In this document: positions 27,234-36,312 of the stretch, in pieces
Layout: each line of letters begins with the position of its first letter
How positions within the stretch are numbered: position 1 is the stretch's first letter
From: Anaerolineales bacterium
GTDB taxonomy: Bacteria; Chloroflexota; Anaerolineae; Anaerolineales; JABWBV01
Direction: 5' to 3'
Assembly (NCBI GenBank): GCA_020634875.1
Contig: JACKAX010000017.1
Location: 3,931-67,930, forward strand
Length of the DNA: 64,000 nucleotides
Translations under genes and position numbers: made by a program
The notes under the pieces: generated by a model
What the model was told of the DNA's origin: nothing
Database searches by the model: none
Seen by the model: only the letters and a program-made list of their open reading frames with translations

Positions 27234-28992
27234 TTTGACCTCCCAAATCTCCCGCCAAAACGCCATCGCCGAGTTGGGAGTCGTAAATTTCTTGATAGGT
27301 GGGGCTGGATTGCATGAGTTCCCGGTGCGTGCCAAGCGCGACGATTTGTCCGTGGTCGAGGACGACGATTTTGTCTGCGTTGAGGACGGTGCTGATGCGT
27401 TGGGCGACGATGAAACTGGTGCGCCCGCGCATGATCGTTTCGAGTGCGTCCTGGATTTTGCTTTCGGTTTCCACGTCCACCGCACTGGTGCTGTCGTCGA
27501 GGATCAGGATTTTGGGTTGGACGAGGAGGGCACGGGCGATGGCGATGCGCTGTTTTTGGCCCCCGGACAGGTTGACGCCGCGTTGTTCGACGTGGGTATC
27601 GTATCCGTCGGGTAGGTCAACGATGAAGGGGTGGGCTTGCGCGGCTTTGGCGGCGGCGACGATTTCTTCGAAGGTCGCGGTGGGATGCCCGTAGGCGATG
27701 TTGTCCCGCACGGTGCCGGAGAAGAGCACGGTTTCTTGCAGGGCAACGCCGACCTGTGCGAGGAGCGAATCCTGCGTGAGGTCGCGGACATCCACGCCGT
27801 CAATCAATATCCGGCCCCCGGAGACATCGTAGAAACGCGGGATCAGGTTGACGAGGGTGGATTTGCCGGAGCCGGTCGCGCCGAGGATGGCGATGGTTTC
27901 GCCGGGTTCGGCAGTGAGGTTGATGTTTTGGAGAACGGGGTCGGCGCAGTCACCATCGTAGGAGAAGCAGACGTTTTCGTAGGTGACACGCGCGGGGACG
28001 GCGTCCGGCAAGGGGTGGGCAGCGGGGAAGTCCACCACGTCGGGGGTGTTGGTCAGGACTTCGTTCACGCGTTCGGCGGAGACGTTGGCGGCGGCCATCA
28101 CCTGCGCGAGGTTGGACATGATCACGAGCGGGGTCATCGTCGTGAGCAGGTAATTTGTGAAGGCGACGATTTCCCCCAGGGTGAGCGTGCCGTGAATGGC
28201 TTGTAAACCACCCGCCCAAATCACGATGACGATGCCCACGTTGATCAGGAAGGTGAGCGAAGGCATGAGAAAGGCCATCCACTGCATGACGCGGATGGAG
28301 CGTTCGGCGAAGTCTTCGTTGGCGAGGGCGAAACGGTCGGTTTCGTGCGCGGCCCGGTTGAAGGCTTTGACGACGCGGACGCCTGCAATGTTTTCTTGCA
28401 GGACGGTGTTGAGGGCGTCGAGTTTGCGTTGGACGGCAAGGTAGAGGGGCTGAGTGTGGGAGATGAACCAGACGATGATCACACCCATCACGAGCAGGAG
28501 CGGCATGAGGGTGGTCGCGAGCCGCGGGCTGGTGGAAAACATCAGGATGATGCTGCCGATCATGAGGAGCGGGGCGCGGGTGCCGATGCGGATGAAGGTG
28601 CGGATGATCCGCACGATCATGGTGATGTCGCTGGTGAGGCGAACCATCAGTTGCCCGGTGCGGAGGCGGTCGAGGTTGCCGAAGGAGAAGGTTTGAATTT
28701 TGAGAAAAAGGGCCTCGCGTAAGTCGCGGCCAAAGCCTTCGCTGGCTTGTACGGAGAGGTTGTTGTTGAGAATGGCGAAAATGGTGCTCAAGACGGTGAT
28801 CAAGAGCATGAACGCAGTGGTTCTGAGGATCATCGCCTGATCTTTTTGGGCGATGCCCTGGTCAATGATGTGTTGGATCAGGCGGGGAATCGCTAAGTCC
28901 ATGACCACGACCGCCGTGAGGAAGATCAGTGCCCAGGTGCTCTGTTTGCGGTAAGGGCCGAGGAAACGCGTGAGTTTGAGGATGTCGTTCAT
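27226..28992 (-). CDS. ABC exporter half-transporter, degenerate-site subunit of a heterodimer
   Basis: 588 residues. The six-helix membrane domain (about 15-310) is followed by an ATPase with Walker A GATGSGKSTLV (about 371) and a standard signature LSGGQKQR. The Walker B catalytic Glu is Asp (ILILDDSTSAVD), and the switch His is Gln (VAQRIS). These two changes make one of the two ATP sites inactive in known heterodimeric exporters. It is the first gene of the pair and overlaps the second by eight bases, so the halves are made together. Confidence 0.93.
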   Translation of the reverse strand: MNDILKLTRFLGPYRKQSTWALIFLTAVVVMDLAIPRLIQHIIDQGIAQKDQAMILRTTAFMLLITVLSTIFAILNNNLSVQASEGFGRDLREALFLKIQTFSFGNLDRLRTGQLMVRLTSDITMIVRIIRTFIRIGTRAPLLMIGSIILMFSTSPRLATTLMPLLLVMGVIIVWFISHTQPLYLAVQRKLDALNTVLQENIAGVRVVKAFNRAAHETDRFALANEDFAERSIRVMQWMAFLMPSLTFLINVGIVIVIWAGGLQAIHGTLTLGEIVAFTNYLLTTMTPLVIMSNLAQVMAAANVSAERVNEVLTNTPDVVDFPAAHPLPDAVPARVTYENVCFSYDGDCADPVLQNINLTAEPGETIAILGATGSGKSTLVNLIPRFYDVSGGRILIDGVDVRDLTQDSLLAQVGVALQETVLFSGTVRDNIAYGHPTATFEEIVAAAKAAQAHPFIVDLPDGYDTHVEQRGVNLSGGQKQRIAIARALLVQPKILILDDSTSAVDVETESKIQDALETIMRGRTSFIVAQRISTVLNADKIVVLDHGQIVALGTHRELMQSSPTYQEIYDSQLGDGVLAGDLGGQNV

Positions 28993-29024
28993 TGGGGCGA
29001 ATTATACGCCTCACGAACCTTACA

Positions 29025-29687
29025 TCACTCGCCCAATAATTCTCGCAACTGACGAAGCGCTTGATTGTCTACCACCGCCAACACCTCATCCTCCGGCAAA
29101 AACATCATATTCCCGCGCGGCGTAAGCACTTTGCCTTCACGAATGATCGCCGCGATGGTACAAGTTTCGGGTAAAGACAAATCCTTCAAAGGGGCATCCA
29201 ACAGTCCAGAACCTGGCCGCAGTTTCTCCTCCACCAGCGAATACTCGCCTCGCCGCAGTTTGAGCAAGGTCATCATATCCCCCAGCGACATCTCCTCCGC
29301 CACCAACCGCGCAAAAATCTCCGTCTGATTCAACGCCACGTCCACGCCCATTTCGGCGGTGAACAGCCAGAAATTTTTTGGGTTGTTCACGCGTGCAATC
29401 GTTCGCGGTACGTGAAACTCGAACTTCGCCAGCGTCGTGATCACTAGATTCGCCTCATCTTCCCCCGTTACTGCGGCCAGCACATTCGCCTGCCCAATCC
29501 CCGCGGCCTCCAAAACCCCTGGCGAACTACCATCCCCCACCACCAGCACCTCTGCCGGGAGTTCGTCCGCTAATTTCGCCACGATTTCAAGCCGGTTTTC
29601 AATCAACCGCACCTGATACCCATCCGTCACCAATTGCTGTGCCAAAAACGCACCGGTTTTACCGCCGCCAACCACAATTACAAACAT
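29025..29687 (-). CDS. TrkA/RCK-type potassium transport regulatory protein (second copy)
   Basis: 220 residues. An N-terminal Rossmann RCK_N domain (VVGGGKTGAFLAQQL, an acidic residue at the end of strand 2 in LIENR) is followed by a TrkA_C domain (about 140-218). RCK proteins bind NAD(H), ATP or cyclic dinucleotides and gate K+ transporters from the cytoplasm. It starts 12 bases after its paralogue, with GAGG before the ATG. No TrkH/KtrB membrane subunit is in the window; the permease and ATPase upstream are the only visible candidates for a partner. Confidence 0.9.
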   Translation of the reverse strand: MFVIVVGGGKTGAFLAQQLVTDGYQVRLIENRLEIVAKLADELPAEVLVVGDGSSPGVLEAAGIGQANVLAAVTGEDEANLVITTLAKFEFHVPRTIARVNNPKNFWLFTAEMGVDVALNQTEIFARLVAEEMSLGDMMTLLKLRRGEYSLVEEKLRPGSGLLDAPLKDLSLPETCTIAAIIREGKVLTPRGNMMFLPEDEVLAVVDNQALRQLRELLGE

Positions 29688-29699
29688 AAGATACCTCGC

Positions 29700-30347
29700 T
29701 TACACATCCAACAATTGCTTCAACTGCTCCATTGCCGAAGCAGCCACCGTCAAATGCAGCACATCCCGCGCCATAAACGCCGTCCCGATAAAAGGGATCA
29801 ACGCATGTTCCTGCCGGGTGATCGCCGTCACGCTAATCTCGCCGGGAATGCTCAAATCCCGCACCAACCGCCCCACCAACCGCGGCGGAACTTCGACCGA
29901 CAGGATCGCCACTTCGCCATTGCCAAACGTAAAGATCGGGTCCAGTTCCGCGTGGGTGAGTAGTTCCCGAATGCGTTCAGCTCCCCACGTGGTGGAAGAA
30001 ATCGTTCGTAAGCCCAACCGCTGATAAATCTCCGCCCGCCGCGGATCGTACAAACGCGCCACCACGCGCGGCACATGAAACACCTCCCGAGCAATCCGCG
30101 CCGCGACGATGTTCGCATTGTCCGACGAACTGGTCGCCGCGAACGCGTCCGCTTCCTCGATCCCGGCCTTGAGCAGCACCTCGCGGTCGAACCCAATCCC
30201 TTTCACGCGTTGGCCCTTAAATCGCTCGGGCAAGCGCGCCAGCGCATGGGCATCGTAGTCCACCACCGTAACCGCGTGCCCCTCATCCGACAAAATGTAG
30301 GCCAGTTGTTCGCCAACGCGCCCGCAACCCATCACAATCACTTTCAT
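29700..30347 (-). CDS. TrkA/RCK-type potassium transport regulatory protein (first copy)
   Basis: 215 residues. The nucleotide-binding motif is MGCGRVGEQLA with VVDYD at the end of strand 2, followed by a TrkA_C domain. The sequence is clearly a paralogue of the next gene. An open frame extends upstream to 30431 through a terminator hairpin, but AGGAGG before the ATG at 30347 gives the real start. The tandem arrangement suggests a hetero-oligomeric RCK ring controlling a K+ transporter. Confidence 0.92.
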   Translation of the reverse strand: MKVIVMGCGRVGEQLAYILSDEGHAVTVVDYDAHALARLPERFKGQRVKGIGFDREVLLKAGIEEADAFAATSSSDNANIVAARIAREVFHVPRVVARLYDPRRAEIYQRLGLRTISSTTWGAERIRELLTHAELDPIFTFGNGEVAILSVEVPPRLVGRLVRDLSIPGEISVTAITRQEHALIPFIGTAFMARDVLHLTVAASAMEQLKQLLDV

Positions 30348-30404
30348 ACGGCCTCCTTCATTGAGCCTGAAAAATGCTTCCGTAACAGCCAGAAGGTGTC
30401 CCTG

Positions 30405-30450
30405 AAAAAAGGATGAAAGGCGAATGTACATTCCCCTTTCATCCTTTTTT
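30405..30450 (-). terminator. Rho-independent terminator between the P-type ATPase and the trkA pair
   Basis: A 16-bp perfect stem (AAAAAAGGATGAAAGG and its complement) ends in a T-run on the minus strand, right after the ATPase stop. It separates the ATPase transcript from the trkA genes. Confidence 0.85.
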
Positions 30451-30476
30451 TAGGGAAATTTCCTCCCCAGGCCTCG

Positions 30477-33257
30477 TTACTTTCTTCTAATCCGCCGAAC
30501 CAACCCCTTCCGGCCCCAATCCAGGGTGTACAAAATAAACGGATACAACCCCAGCCCGCCCCAAAAAAACCACGGCAGCGGAAAATGGTCAAATTCCCGC
30601 GCCACGCGGGGCGTATAGATCATCCCCAAAATCAACGCCAGTTCCAGCCCCACCCCAAACCACAGCGACGGATTGCTAAACCACCCCAGGCGACGCCCCC
30701 GGTTCGTCTCCGTGCGGCAAGCAAACGCGTTCCCCATCTGGGCGAGCACCACCCCCGCGTGAAAAACCGTGACCGCCATAAAATTAACCTGCTGCGGTGT
30801 CAGCACCCCCACCACGGGAAGGGGAAAAGTCCCCTGCGCGTCGCCCCACGCACGTACCAGGAAAAAGCCGGTGTAACACAACAACGCCTCGATTAACCCC
30901 AGCCACAAAAACGCCCGGATGAGCAGAGCACGGTCCACCAATGGCTTCCCACGCGGGCGGGGCGGGTGCTGCATCACGTCCGGCTCAGGTTTTTCCGACC
31001 CTAGCCCGAGGCCGGGAAGCATGTCCGTGCCCAGGTCAATCGCCAGGATTTGTTTCACCGTCAGGGCCAGGGGAATTTTGAGCGTCGCCGTCAGCATAAA
31101 GGGCAAAATTTCGGGGACATTGCTGGAAAAAATATACGTAATGAATTTCCGTAAATTATCGTACACCGCCCGCCCTTCTTCAACGGCCCGCACGAAACTG
31201 GCAAAGTTATCGTTCGTCAGAATCACGTCCGCCGCCTCCTTCGCCACATCCGTGCCTGTAATCCCCATCACAATCCCCACATCGGCTTTTCGCAGCGCGG
31301 GCGCGTCATTCACTCCATCCCCGGTTACAGCCACCACATCCCCCCGCGCCTGAAACGCCGCCACCAACCGCAACTTGTGGTCCGGGGCCATGCGCGCAAA
31401 AATCGTCTCCTCATTCAGCACCGTCTGAAACTCCGTCTCAGACATCATCTCCACCTCCGCGCCGGTCACGATGCGCGGGTTTAGCGTTGTCAACATCCCC
31501 ACACGCCGCGCAAACGACTCTGCCGTCAGCCCATAATCCCCCGTCACCATCACCATTCGAATCCCCGCTTCCCGGCAGGTTTGCACCGCTTCGGCCACTT
31601 CGGGGCGCGGCGGGTCCTGCATCGCCACCAACCCCAACAGGGTCAGGTCGCATTCAAGCCGTTCGGGCGAGCGCGCCCCCTGTGTGGGAATTTCCCGGCG
31701 CGTGACCGCCAACACCCGGAGGGCGTGGTGCGCATAATCATCGTTCGCCGCCAAAATGTCGTTGCGGATCGTTTCATCGAGGGGAAGCGCCTGCCCATTG
31801 AGTAACACCCGTGAACACAACTGCAACACTTCCCGCGGCGCACCTTTGACGAACACCACCTCTGTCCCGGTCAACTCTGCGGATAGCGGGCCGGTTTTCC
31901 CGTTCGAAACGCGGCGATGGACCGTCCCCATCCTTTTGCGGCGGGCGTCAAAGGGCAACTCGTGGATGCGCGGATATTCAGCAGTGAGAGCGGCCTCGTC
32001 CAATCCGCCTTTGATCGCTAAAACTTTGAGCGCGGCCTCCGTCTGATCGCCCAGGCTGCTCCACTGCGGGCGGGTTGGGTTGGGAGGAATCAGCCGCGCG
32101 TTATTGCATAGCGTTGCAGCGGTGAGAAGATCGCGTAAATCCTCCTGGGCAAAAGTTCCTTCAGACGTAAACGTGCCTACCGGATCGTACCCCACCCCCG
32201 ATACGCGCAATCGTTCCCCGGACACCCACACCTCTCGTACAGTCAACTGATTTTGGGTCAGCGTGCCGCTTTTGTCCGTACACAAGGTCGAAACCGTCCC
32301 TAACGTTTCCACGACCGAAAGTTGTTTGACCAACACCCCACGTTGGGCGAGCCGTTGCCCCGCCAAAGCCATCGTCAAAGTGATCGTGGCGGGCAGCCCT
32401 TCGGGAACTGCCGCGACGAGAATCCCCAAGGCTAACAAAAAAGCTTCTCGTTTCGCCAGTCCCACATCTGAAACGCCGACCACGAAGACGATCAGGCTAA
32501 TACCTAATGCGGCGATGAAGATCTGCCGGGTCAGGCGTTTGAGTTCCAGTTGGAGCGGGGTGGGTTCTTCTTTGGCGGTTTGTGTCAGGTGGGCGATGCG
32601 GCCAATCTGGGTCAACATTCCCGTAGAAAAGACCACTGCCCGCCCTGTCCCCGCGATGACGGATGTACCTGCAAAAATCAGGTTCGGGCGTTCCAATTCG
32701 CCAAGGTCATCTCGCAGGGAGGCGTCGGCGGTTTTGTGGGCGGGCATCGTTTCCCCGGTCAGGACAGCGTTGTTTGTACGGAGGCCAAATTCTTCCACCA
32801 CCCGTGCGTCGGCGGGGATGTTGTCCCCCTCGGCGAGGATCAGAATATCGCCAGGAACCACTTCGCTGGCAGGGATTTGCACTTCTTGCCCATCCCGAAG
32901 CACGCGGGCATACGAGGGCAGAAGTTGGTGGAGGGCTAACATCGCCTGTTCGGCGCGTGCTTCCCGCCAAAAAGTAAACGTGGCATTGATCAGGATCAAC
33001 AACCACATCACCCCGCCTAAGACAGGTTCACGGACGATCAACGCAATAGTCCCTGCCAGCCAGAGCACGAGCGACAGGGGATGGAAGATGTGTTGGAGAA
33101 ACTTTACTCCGCGCGAGGGGAGCGGGGGCGTGGAAAGGCGATTGTCTCCGTACAAATCCCGGCGCGTGGTCACCTCCTTGCGGGGCAGGCCGAGCGGGGA
33201 GGTGACCAGGGCGGGATAAACGTCCGCCGGACGTAAAGCGTATAAAGGGGTCGCCAT
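30477..33257 (-). CDS. P-type ATPase with Na,K-ATPase-like cation site (P2 type)
   Basis: 926 residues from the ATG at 33257; a GTG at 33323 in frame would lie inside an inverted repeat and is less likely. The domains run in P2 order: N-terminal cation-ATPase segment, actuator with LTGE (about 167), M4 with VPEGLP (E286), phosphorylation site DKSGTLT (D328; Thr is usual where Ser stands) and hinge GDGVNDAPALRKADVGI. M5 has SSNVPEILPF (about 707) and M6 has DLGTDMLP (about 736). M5/M6 match the Na,K-ATPase segments SNIPEITPF and DLGTDMVP, so the cation-coordinating Ser, Asn, Glu and Asp residues are all present. The transported ion may thus be Na+/K+ or Ca2+; context favours K+ or Na+. Confidence 0.92.
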   Translation of the reverse strand: MATPLYALRPADVYPALVTSPLGLPRKEVTTRRDLYGDNRLSTPPLPSRGVKFLQHIFHPLSLVLWLAGTIALIVREPVLGGVMWLLILINATFTFWREARAEQAMLALHQLLPSYARVLRDGQEVQIPASEVVPGDILILAEGDNIPADARVVEEFGLRTNNAVLTGETMPAHKTADASLRDDLGELERPNLIFAGTSVIAGTGRAVVFSTGMLTQIGRIAHLTQTAKEEPTPLQLELKRLTRQIFIAALGISLIVFVVGVSDVGLAKREAFLLALGILVAAVPEGLPATITLTMALAGQRLAQRGVLVKQLSVVETLGTVSTLCTDKSGTLTQNQLTVREVWVSGERLRVSGVGYDPVGTFTSEGTFAQEDLRDLLTAATLCNNARLIPPNPTRPQWSSLGDQTEAALKVLAIKGGLDEAALTAEYPRIHELPFDARRKRMGTVHRRVSNGKTGPLSAELTGTEVVFVKGAPREVLQLCSRVLLNGQALPLDETIRNDILAANDDYAHHALRVLAVTRREIPTQGARSPERLECDLTLLGLVAMQDPPRPEVAEAVQTCREAGIRMVMVTGDYGLTAESFARRVGMLTTLNPRIVTGAEVEMMSETEFQTVLNEETIFARMAPDHKLRLVAAFQARGDVVAVTGDGVNDAPALRKADVGIVMGITGTDVAKEAADVILTNDNFASFVRAVEEGRAVYDNLRKFITYIFSSNVPEILPFMLTATLKIPLALTVKQILAIDLGTDMLPGLGLGSEKPEPDVMQHPPRPRGKPLVDRALLIRAFLWLGLIEALLCYTGFFLVRAWGDAQGTFPLPVVGVLTPQQVNFMAVTVFHAGVVLAQMGNAFACRTETNRGRRLGWFSNPSLWFGVGLELALILGMIYTPRVAREFDHFPLPWFFWGGLGLYPFILYTLDWGRKGLVRRIRRK

Positions 33258-33298
33258 CGGGCGTCCGAAGGGGTAGGAAAAAGTCTGCGCTTTCCGCT

Positions 33299-33324
33299 CG
33301 TGTGGGATTTGGCAATCCCACACG
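33299..33324. promoter_or_regulatory. Perfect 11-bp inverted repeat before the P-type ATPase gene
   Basis: CGTGTGGGATT and AATCCCACACG are separated by four bases, about 40 bases upstream of the ATPase ATG. There is no T-run directly after it, so an operator or attenuator is more likely than a terminator. Confidence 0.5.
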
Positions 33325-33356
33325 GGTGATTCACGGCGTTATTCTTTTACAAGTCT

Positions 33357-35180
33357 TTAGTGAACGGGATCAGCGGTAGGCTGGTCGCCCGTTTTTGGCG
33401 CGCCTTCTTTGGGGGGGAGGGGAGCCAGGTATTTCGCCAGGAGGGAGGGGGCTTCGGGGTGGTCCACGTGCATGGCATGGTCGTAATCGCCCGCGGGAAC
33501 GGGCACAGGTTCAAACCGTTGCGGTCGTCGCACGCCGAAGAGTTCAAAGAACCGGGTAACACTCATCAGCAATGCGTACCGGTATTCCTGCATCCGAAGC
33601 GACTGCCATTCCACAATTGAGGCCATCGCGCCTTCCACCCGCGCTTTTTCTCGCACGATGCGGTGGATTTGTTTGGGTTCCCGGTAGCCGATGGGCGAAA
33701 GAAGCAGCGCGTGGGCCGCGAGGGCGAGGATGGTGAAGGAGATGAGTGCAGCCCATCCGCCTTCTTCCCACTTCCCGACGATTTGCCCAACAAAGACTGT
33801 CGCGGACAGCCCCGCGGCAAACGTGGCCCCGATCACCGCCCATTTTCGGGCGCGGCCCTCCATGTGTGCCTGGGCGTGACGGCGCACCGCCAACCCCATC
33901 GCGGTGATGGGCATGAAGACACCGACCCCGTAAAATGGCACGGCCACGGTCGTTTGCCCCCGCACGATCAGCATCAAAACCACCGAGACGATAAACCCAA
34001 CCGTAACCGAACGGGTGAACGTACCCTGTGGATTGCGGTACACGACGATTTCAGGGATTTCTCCGATGGCGACATCGCGCCATGCGGTCGCTTGCAAGTC
34101 TTGAAACGCGGTCATCGAGGCGGCGGCCAGCATCAACACGGCGATAATTTGGTAAGCCCAAAACAGAATGACGCCGCCGGGAATTTCGTTGAACCCGATA
34201 AAAGCCAGGTTGCCGACGAGCGTGCGGCCATACGTGCCGTCGAAGGTGTTGAAGCGAATGGCGAAATAGGTCAGGAACAAGGTGGTCAGCCCGCCGTAAA
34301 ACAGGAAGGAGGTTTGCACAAAACGTCCGATCCCGGTTTTGCCGCTGTAAAACTCCCAAATTTTGCCGAGTTTGGGGAGGTGTTTCTTGCCCCACACGAC
34401 CAGTCCGGCATCTTCATGGCGCATAAACTGAATCCCGTTCGAGACCGCTTCCAGCCCGGTGAGGGCGACCATGCCTTTCATCGAGGCGGTGAGCATGTGC
34501 ATCAACGCCTGGGCAAGCGAAACTGGTGCAGGCGTTTCCGTGATGGGCGCGGCGGCTACGCCCTTGAGGTGGGCGATCACCAACCCGATCCCCATCGCGA
34601 CCGTGAGCATCGCAAAGATAGCGATCAGGACGAAGACAAGTTTGGCCGATTCCCCGCGCCCGCGGATGGTGAGAAACCACGTTGCGGTGGCGAGGATTGC
34701 TCCGATGCCAAAGTGGTAAATCCAATTGGTGCCGTACAGCCCGAGGATGGAAAGCAGTTGGTCGCCGCCGGACAGCGCAGAAACGACGATGGTCAGCACA
34801 TAGTCCTGAATCAGCGTCACGGCGACGATGAGACTCAGGGTCGGCCAAAGATAACGCATGGACGCAGTGTAGGAACCGCCGCCTTCGTTGAAGGGGCCAA
34901 GCGAAAACATATACAACGCGCCAAAGACGAAGTTCGCAAACGCGATCACAAACACGGCAATGTAGGCTTTGTCCTGCAAGCCGAGGGGATGCAAAGCACT
35001 CATCATTTCGCCGGTGGCGTAGTAGTAGGAGGTGAAGTAGTCCACCCCAAAGAGCGCCAGCGCGGCAATTACCCCGATCTGCCCCGCGCCGTGGATGTGG
35101 GCATCTTCTTCCTTTTCGCGCGGGGCCGCGCGATAGGCAAGATAAATGACGAGAATTAATAAGGCAATGGAAAATAACAT
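33357..35180 (-). CDS. APC-superfamily permease, KimA/KUP-like (putative K+ importer)
   Basis: 607 residues from the ATG at 35180; a TTG at 35207 would overlap the upstream gene by 14 bases. About 12 membrane helices are seen, with a cytoplasmic tail after about residue 520. Segments FNEGGGSYTASM, ALTGLEAVSNGI and VPFYGVGVFMP resemble the corresponding stretches of Bacillus KimA (QGGGAYIVSK, ALTGVEAISNAI, IPLYAVGVFIP), a high-affinity K+/H+ importer of similar length. General amino acid permeases are shorter. The K+ assignment is an inference, supported by the neighbouring TrkA, KdpD/E and P-type ATPase genes. It is the last gene of an operon with two unknown proteins. Confidence 0.8.
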   Translation of the reverse strand: MLFSIALLILVIYLAYRAAPREKEEDAHIHGAGQIGVIAALALFGVDYFTSYYYATGEMMSALHPLGLQDKAYIAVFVIAFANFVFGALYMFSLGPFNEGGGSYTASMRYLWPTLSLIVAVTLIQDYVLTIVVSALSGGDQLLSILGLYGTNWIYHFGIGAILATATWFLTIRGRGESAKLVFVLIAIFAMLTVAMGIGLVIAHLKGVAAAPITETPAPVSLAQALMHMLTASMKGMVALTGLEAVSNGIQFMRHEDAGLVVWGKKHLPKLGKIWEFYSGKTGIGRFVQTSFLFYGGLTTLFLTYFAIRFNTFDGTYGRTLVGNLAFIGFNEIPGGVILFWAYQIIAVLMLAAASMTAFQDLQATAWRDVAIGEIPEIVVYRNPQGTFTRSVTVGFIVSVVLMLIVRGQTTVAVPFYGVGVFMPITAMGLAVRRHAQAHMEGRARKWAVIGATFAAGLSATVFVGQIVGKWEEGGWAALISFTILALAAHALLLSPIGYREPKQIHRIVREKARVEGAMASIVEWQSLRMQEYRYALLMSVTRFFELFGVRRPQRFEPVPVPAGDYDHAMHVDHPEAPSLLAKYLAPLPPKEGAPKTGDQPTADPVH

Positions 35181-35193
35181 AGCACCAACTCGA

Positions 35194-36309
35194 TTAACTA
35201 TTTGCAAAAACCTGTTCCATCATCTGCAAACCTGCAAGGAGATGGCGGCGGGTGGAAGGGTTCAGACGGGTATCCTGGGCGACTTTGACCTGTTCCTGGC
35301 GGGTGGCACGCACGACAAACGCCGGGACGAACATGATGCGTCCGGCGGGGATAATTTCAAAATCGTGGGTGTGCATTTGGAGGGTTTGGTCGTCGAAGAA
35401 GGGGAGGCTGAGGCTCAGGCCGCGGTTGAGGTCGTGGGCACCGGCGCGGCGTTGGATGGTTTGGATGATTTCCCGCGTTTGGTAGCGCGCCAGGGCACGT
35501 CCCTGGTTGACCAGTTGGCCCAGCATCCCGTAGCGTTTTTGTTGGTACACGGAGTCGGCGATGAGGTAGGGGGTGAGGGCAACGGCGGTGTGGAGGACGG
35601 TCAAGAATCGCTGCATGGAGGCAACATAGGCTTCGGCTTCCACGAGTGAATTGACGAGGAGGTGATCCTGATCGTCAAAGGCAACCCATTGGGGCAGGTA
35701 AAAGCGGCGGGCGGCGGGCACGAACGGTGTCAACAAAGTGCCCCGGCCTGTTTCACCGTGCTCGGATTCTTCGGCGATGGCGTCAGTGGCCTCGGTGAGG
35801 GCGGAACCGGGTTCGAAGTCGCTCGCGATGGGGAGGGTGGGGATTTCTTCCTGATCGAGCGCGCGGTATTGCACGGAGCGGCCTGAGGGGAGCCGATAGT
35901 GGACCATGTGGATGGCGGTAGCGTAGCGCAACAATCCAGCGGACGCCGCGAGGGCCGGCGTGGAAGACGCTTCTAACTCGGCGAGCCTTTGGCGGAGGAC
36001 GGCGTTCAGGTCGGCGCGGGCGAGGCGATCAAACAGGCCACCCGCGAGTTGTTCGCGTTGGTCGGCGGGGAGGGGCGCGGTCTGCCCGGTGGGGAGGACG
36101 ATGGAATCCGGGAGGGTGAACCGAACCTGGGGAGCCGTTTGAAGCAGGGCGTCGGCGATGCGTTGGGCCTGGGCGTCCAAAAAGCGTTGGACGAGGATGG
36201 GTTGGCGTTCGTAGGCGGTTTGCCAATCCGCGAGTTCCTGAGCAAGGAAACTAACTGTCCCGTCTAAAGAGGATGAATTTTGAGAAAGAGAGGCATTAAC
36301 AGCAGGCAT
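35194..36309 (-). CDS. Uncharacterised soluble protein linked to the APC permease
   Basis: 371 residues, not recognised. There is no signal peptide or membrane helix. Residues 1-140 are largely helical and rich in Ala, Gln and Arg; the rest mixes beta segments (IHMVHYRLPSGRSVQYRAL, FYLPQWVAFDD) with helices. It starts four bases after the stop of the 132-residue membrane protein and ends 14 bases before the permease ATG, so the three genes form a tight operon. A role as a cytoplasmic partner or regulator of the permease is inferred from this layout only. Confidence 0.75.
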   Translation of the reverse strand: MPAVNASLSQNSSSLDGTVSFLAQELADWQTAYERQPILVQRFLDAQAQRIADALLQTAPQVRFTLPDSIVLPTGQTAPLPADQREQLAGGLFDRLARADLNAVLRQRLAELEASSTPALAASAGLLRYATAIHMVHYRLPSGRSVQYRALDQEEIPTLPIASDFEPGSALTEATDAIAEESEHGETGRGTLLTPFVPAARRFYLPQWVAFDDQDHLLVNSLVEAEAYVASMQRFLTVLHTAVALTPYLIADSVYQQKRYGMLGQLVNQGRALARYQTREIIQTIQRRAGAHDLNRGLSLSLPFFDDQTLQMHTHDFEIIPAGRIMFVPAFVVRATRQEQVKVAQDTRLNPSTRRHLLAGLQMMEQVFANS

Positions 36310-36312
36310 GTT

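Noticed and set aside
33299..33324. Terminator of the permease operon
   Set aside because: The stem is good, but no T-run follows directly on the minus strand, so an operator or attenuator is more likely.
33663..35159. Long open frame of about 500 codons opposite the permease gene
   Set aside because: It lies wholly antisense to a well-supported membrane protein, its product is a low-complexity mix rich in Gly, Asp, His and Arg, and it has no domain; it is a shadow of codon bias.
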